Shown here: one piece after another, positions 5,922 to 7,797 of the stretch
Layout of the letters: each line of letters starts with the position of its first letter
Position numbering within the stretch: position 1 is the first letter of the stretch
NCBI GenBank assembly: GCA_030588285.1
Contig: JAUUYK010000036.1
Location: forward strand, 1-7,797
Source: Kiritimatiellales bacterium
Lineage (GTDB): Bacteria; Verrucomicrobiota; Kiritimatiellia; Kiritimatiellales; Pontiellaceae
DNA: 7,797 nucleotides
Reading direction: 5' to 3'
Position numbers and translations under genes: made by a program
Notes under the pieces: model-generated
What the model was told of the DNA's origin: nothing
The model's input: the letters and a program-made list of their open reading frames with translations, nothing else
Databases searched by the model: none

Positions 5922-6725
5922 CTACGCCTCTGCATTAATAAAGTTCACCGCATTCTGAAACAGCTTGAGACCCAGCCCCTGCTCCGGCAATTCACCGTCG
6001 AGTTTTTGCTTGTCCCAATTCGGGTGATTTTCAGGAAAGAGATACGCTTCCGGATGCGGCATCATACCGAAGATGCGACCCGTCGGATCGCACAAGCCCG
6101 CGATGGCGTTAAGCGAGCCATTCGGATTGGCAGGAAACGCCTGTGTCGGCGAATTTTCGACATCAACATACCGCGCGGCCGCACAGCCCAATGCTTCGGC
6201 TTTTTCGATCAAGTCAGCATCGAGCGTGAAAATTTTACCTTCGCCATGACGAATCGGGAGCGGGAGCGTGCCCAGCCCTTTTGTAAACACGCACGGGGAT
6301 TGATCTTCAAAACGAATATCGCACCAAAAATTTTGGAATGTACCGCAATCGTTCTGCATCAGAGAAACCGTCGGTTCAAAATAGGTTCCGTCCAATCCGG
6401 GTAACAGCCCCATTTTAGTCATCACCTGGAAGCCATTGCAGATGCCCATAATTAATTTACCATCGTCGATAAATTTTTGAAGCTGTGCCTGCATGTGGTG
6501 TTTCACGCGGAGGGCAAAAACGTGACCACTGGTCATGTGATCGCCATAGGAAAATCCGCCGATAAACATCATCGCCTGAAAACGTTCCAGCTGATCGGGA
6601 TTATCCAACAGATCATTTAAGTGAATCAGCTCCGGTTCTGCTCCTGCAAGCGTCCAAGCATGCTCAGATTCCGCTTCGCAATTCACCCCATATCCCGTGA
6701 TAATCAAAATTTTTGGTTTGCTCAT
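5922..6725 (-). CDS. purQ: phosphoribosylformylglycinamidine synthase, glutaminase subunit PurQ
   Basis: PurQ releases ammonia from glutamine and hands it to PurL for the FGAR to FGAM step of purine synthesis, as part of a PurL-PurQ-PurS complex. The 267-residue protein is a class I glutamine amidotransferase: nucleophile Cys96 in GICNGFQ, His224 and Glu226 in MMPHPEAY, the N-terminal TGYGVNCEAE segment and oxyanion-region GGFSYGDH (56-63). It also has HGEGK at 160-164, a PurQ mark. It is about 40 residues longer than Bacillus PurQ (~227), mainly in the middle (about 113-140) and the tail, as in some other phyla. The start ATG follows the pyrF stop by 9 bases; the ribosome site AAGGG overlaps the pyrF stop codon, suggesting coupled translation. 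purL and purS are not in the window. Confidence 0.94.
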   Translation of the reverse strand: MSKPKILIITGYGVNCEAESEHAWTLAGAEPELIHLNDLLDNPDQLERFQAMMFIGGFSYGDHMTSGHVFALRVKHHMQAQLQKFIDDGKLIMGICNGFQVMTKMGLLPGLDGTYFEPTVSLMQNDCGTFQNFWCDIRFEDQSPCVFTKGLGTLPLPIRHGEGKIFTLDADLIEKAEALGCAAARYVDVENSPTQAFPANPNGSLNAIAGLCDPTGRIFGMMPHPEAYLFPENHPNWDKQKLDGELPEQGLGLKLFQNAVNFINAEA

Positions 6726-6734
6726 TAGTTGCCC

Positions 6735-7439
6735 TTACTGGTTCATATTTTTGATCATTGCGATTGCCGCGGCAACCGGATCGGCGGCCTGCATAATGGG
6801 TCGACCAATCACCAGATGCGTTGCACCCTGCTCCACCGCAAATGATGGCGTAGCCACACGTTTCTGGTCAGCTACATCGCCATCGGGCATACGAATGCCG
6901 GGGGTGATGAGCAATGCATCCGGAAACTCCTCCCGGAGAACTTTTGCTTCGTGCGCGCTGGTGACCATTCCGTCGATACCGGATGAAATCGCCAAACGCC
7001 CCAATTCCAAGGCCTGTTCTGAAACCGTGCGATTAATTCCGAGGTCAGAAAAATCTTCCTGGCTCAAACTCGTCAGCGTTGTGACGGCTACGATCTTTGG
7101 CGGGTTTTCGCATTCAGCCGCTGCTTTTGCCGCCTCTTCGAGCATGGCCCGTCCGCCAATGGCGTGAACGGTCAGGAGATGAACACCATGTTCAGCCGCA
7201 GTTTTAACCGCATTACCCACTGTACGCGGAATATCGTGAAGTTTCAAATCGAGGAAAATCTTCTTATTGCGTTTTTTTAGTGGCTCAAGCACCGATGGCC
7301 CTTCCGCGCAGAAAATTTCTAGTCCAACCTTGTACCACTCAATAAAATCAGGCAACTCCTGTAATTTTGCTTCCATTGCCTCGGCATTCGGCACATCCAG
7401 CGCCACAATCAATTCAGCTTTATTCATTCCAAAATCCAT
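6735..7439 (-). CDS. pyrF: orotidine 5'-phosphate decarboxylase
   Basis: PyrF makes UMP from OMP, the last step of pyrimidine synthesis. The TIM-barrel enzyme shows the catalytic Asp-x-Lys-x-x-Asp array in FLDLKLHDIP, the N-terminal substrate Asp of VALDVP, Lys of YKVGLE, and phosphate-binding Arg in TPGIRMP and VIGRPI. Length (about 230) is normal. Three starts are possible: TTG at 7451, ATG at 7439 and ATG at 7427. I chose 7439 because a GGAAAA stretch lies at workable distance; the one at 7427 would give the family-like MNKAELIVALDVP start and is nearly as good. purQ follows after 9 bases, so the two nucleotide-synthesis genes form an operon joining the pyrimidine and purine pathways. The ~210 bases upstream hold two stem-loops that may control it. 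Confidence 0.95.
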   Translation of the reverse strand: MDFGMNKAELIVALDVPNAEAMEAKLQELPDFIEWYKVGLEIFCAEGPSVLEPLKKRNKKIFLDLKLHDIPRTVGNAVKTAAEHGVHLLTVHAIGGRAMLEEAAKAAAECENPPKIVAVTTLTSLSQEDFSDLGINRTVSEQALELGRLAISSGIDGMVTSAHEAKVLREEFPDALLITPGIRMPDGDVADQKRVATPSFAVEQGATHLVIGRPIMQAADPVAAAIAMIKNMNQ

Positions 7440-7542
7440 TTCGTTTTCCAATGGTCGGAAAACCTACCAAAAAACCGCTAAGTGCTGGAACTTTTAACGG
7501 TACGTTTTTTTATGCCGCCCTTCTAACCGGAGGAATTCTTCC

Positions 7543-7563
7543 AAAAAAAATCACCCCGCGGGG
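7543..7563 (-). promoter_or_regulatory. GC palindrome plus eight-T run in the pyrF leader, attenuator-like
   Basis: On the minus strand CCCCGCGGGG (7563-7554) is followed by TGA and eight consecutive T (7550-7543), about 100 bases before the pyrF start. The palindrome can fold only with 3 paired bases round a CGCG loop, so as a terminator it is weak by itself. Its CCCC could instead pair with GGGG in the loop of the hairpin at 7576-7621, which would allow two alternative folds. Suggestive only. Confidence 0.25.
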
Positions 7564-7575
7564 AATTAATAATCG

Positions 7576-7621
7576 GTAAGCGATCGAGATTCGACCCCTA
7601 GCAGAATCTCTGGTCGCGTAC
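7576..7621. promoter_or_regulatory. long stem-loop upstream of pyrF
   Basis: GTAAGCGA (7576-7583) pairs with TCGCGTAC (7614-7621) with one mismatch, and inside it GAGATTC (7586-7592) pairs perfectly with GAATCTC (7604-7610); a 2-by-3 internal bulge separates the two stems and the loop is 11 bases (GACCCCTAGCA). In all 14 of 15 stem positions pair. It lies about 140 bases before the pyrF start. A T-run follows on the plus strand (GGTTTTTCT), but no plus-strand gene ends here, so an RNA leader structure of pyrF or a protein-binding palindrome is more likely. No riboswitch class is recognised. Confidence 0.45.
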
Positions 7622-7663
7622 GGTTTTTCTGGGTCTACCGATTTAAAAATTATTCGGTACAAC

Positions 7664-7693
7664 AAAAAAGCCCGGCGGTGAGGCCGGGCTTTT
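7664..7693 (-). terminator. strong intrinsic terminator of the gene entering from the right edge
   Basis: On the minus strand AAAAGCCCGGC pairs with GCCGGGCTTTT over a 6-base loop (CTCACC), an 11-bp perfect stem followed by a run of six T. It starts 17 bases after the stop codon at 7711-7713 and separates that gene from the pyrF leader. Confidence 0.9.
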
Positions 7694-7710
7694 GAACGGA
7701 ACGAAGTTAT

Positions 7711-7797
7711 TTACATAATTTCGCCGAGTTTCTTCATGAAGTTCCAACGCTTCAAGGCATCTTCTTCTGCTAGAGCGAAGAGTCCTTCTGCTTCATC
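7711..7797 (-). CDS. C-terminal end of a protein, possibly pyruvate:ferredoxin oxidoreductase
   Basis: Only the last 28 codons are present, ending at TAA (7713-7711): LFALAEEDALKRWNFMKKL followed by GEIM. A helix of the form LF-LAEEDAxxRWxxYxxL at the very end resembles the C-termini of NifJ-type pyruvate:ferredoxin (flavodoxin) oxidoreductases, which would suit an anaerobe, but the fragment is too short for certainty and any protein ending in an amphipathic helix could look like this. The frame is clearly coding: it is followed at 17 bases by a textbook terminator. Upstream sequence outside the window would settle it. Confidence 0.6.
   Translation of the reverse strand, partial: DEAEGLFALAEEDALKRWNFMKKLGEIM

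Noticed and set aside
5811..6404. 197-codon plus-strand open frame opposite purQ
   Set aside because: Antisense shadow of a gene with all catalytic residues; Arg-rich nonsense composition.
6697..7167. 156-codon plus-strand open frame opposite pyrF, starting hydrophobic
   Set aside because: The apparent membrane segment is antisense of pyrF; PyrF motifs on the other strand are intact.
7575..7622. Possible tRNA on the minus strand because of GGGGTCGAATCTCG, T-loop-like
   Set aside because: No cloverleaf, anticodon arm or acceptor stem can be drawn; the sequence is explained by the stem-loop.
7637..7658. AT-rich inverted repeat ACCGA...TCGGT
   Set aside because: Arms of only five bases with a 12-base centre; easily expected by chance in AT-rich DNA.
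1..7797. CRISPR array, complete insertion sequence or phage att site
   Set aside because: No regularly spaced repeats, transposase, integrase or tRNA-end duplication seen.

Overview
The window looks like a chromosomal segment from an anaerobic bacterium, probably of the PVC superphylum (Kiritimatiellota or Lentisphaerae-like). That placement is inferred from the general look of PurQ, ManA and the short DUF721 protein, and from a possible pyruvate:ferredoxin oxidoreductase end at the right edge. No rRNA, tRNA, CRISPR array or complete transposase was found.

Left third (1-2684, minus strand): a decayed accessory, defence-like cassette. It reads, in transcription order, (i) a large RloC/PrrC-like ABC ATPase with zinc-hook CxxC, ABC signature, Walker B, H-loop and a C-terminal R-E-H triad, which has lost its N-terminus and P-loop; (ii) the first ~30 codons of a DUF3800 nuclease-like gene; (iii) the 3' part of an AlbA_2-type ATP-binding/winged-helix gene, fused out of frame to (ii) and frameshifted again near its end. 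All three look like remnants.

Junction (2685-3046): no gene. It holds a 114-bp GC-rich block bounded by 10-bp inverted repeats exactly where the ATPase is cut, then an AT-rich phoH promoter/leader with an 18-bp imperfect palindrome and a Shine-Dalgarno sequence that has no start codon after it.

Core part (3047-7797): a PIN-PhoH fusion (PhoH2 type, plus) converges on a DUF721/DciA-like gene (minus). That gene diverges from manA (class I mannose-6-phosphate isomerase, plus) across a 53-bp gap almost filled by an imperfect palindrome that contains a promoter likely to give a leaderless manA mRNA. manA converges on a pyrF-purQ operon (minus) of pyrimidine and purine nucleotide synthesis, with a hairpin terminator between. 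The ~210-bp region upstream of pyrF carries two stem-loop elements that could form a regulatory leader. A strong minus-strand terminator then closes the gene entering from the right edge, of which only the last 28 codons are present.

Most notable: the truncated RloC-like/DUF3800/AlbA_2 remnant cassette with its MITE-like boundary, the palindromic manA promoter, and the structured pyrF leader.
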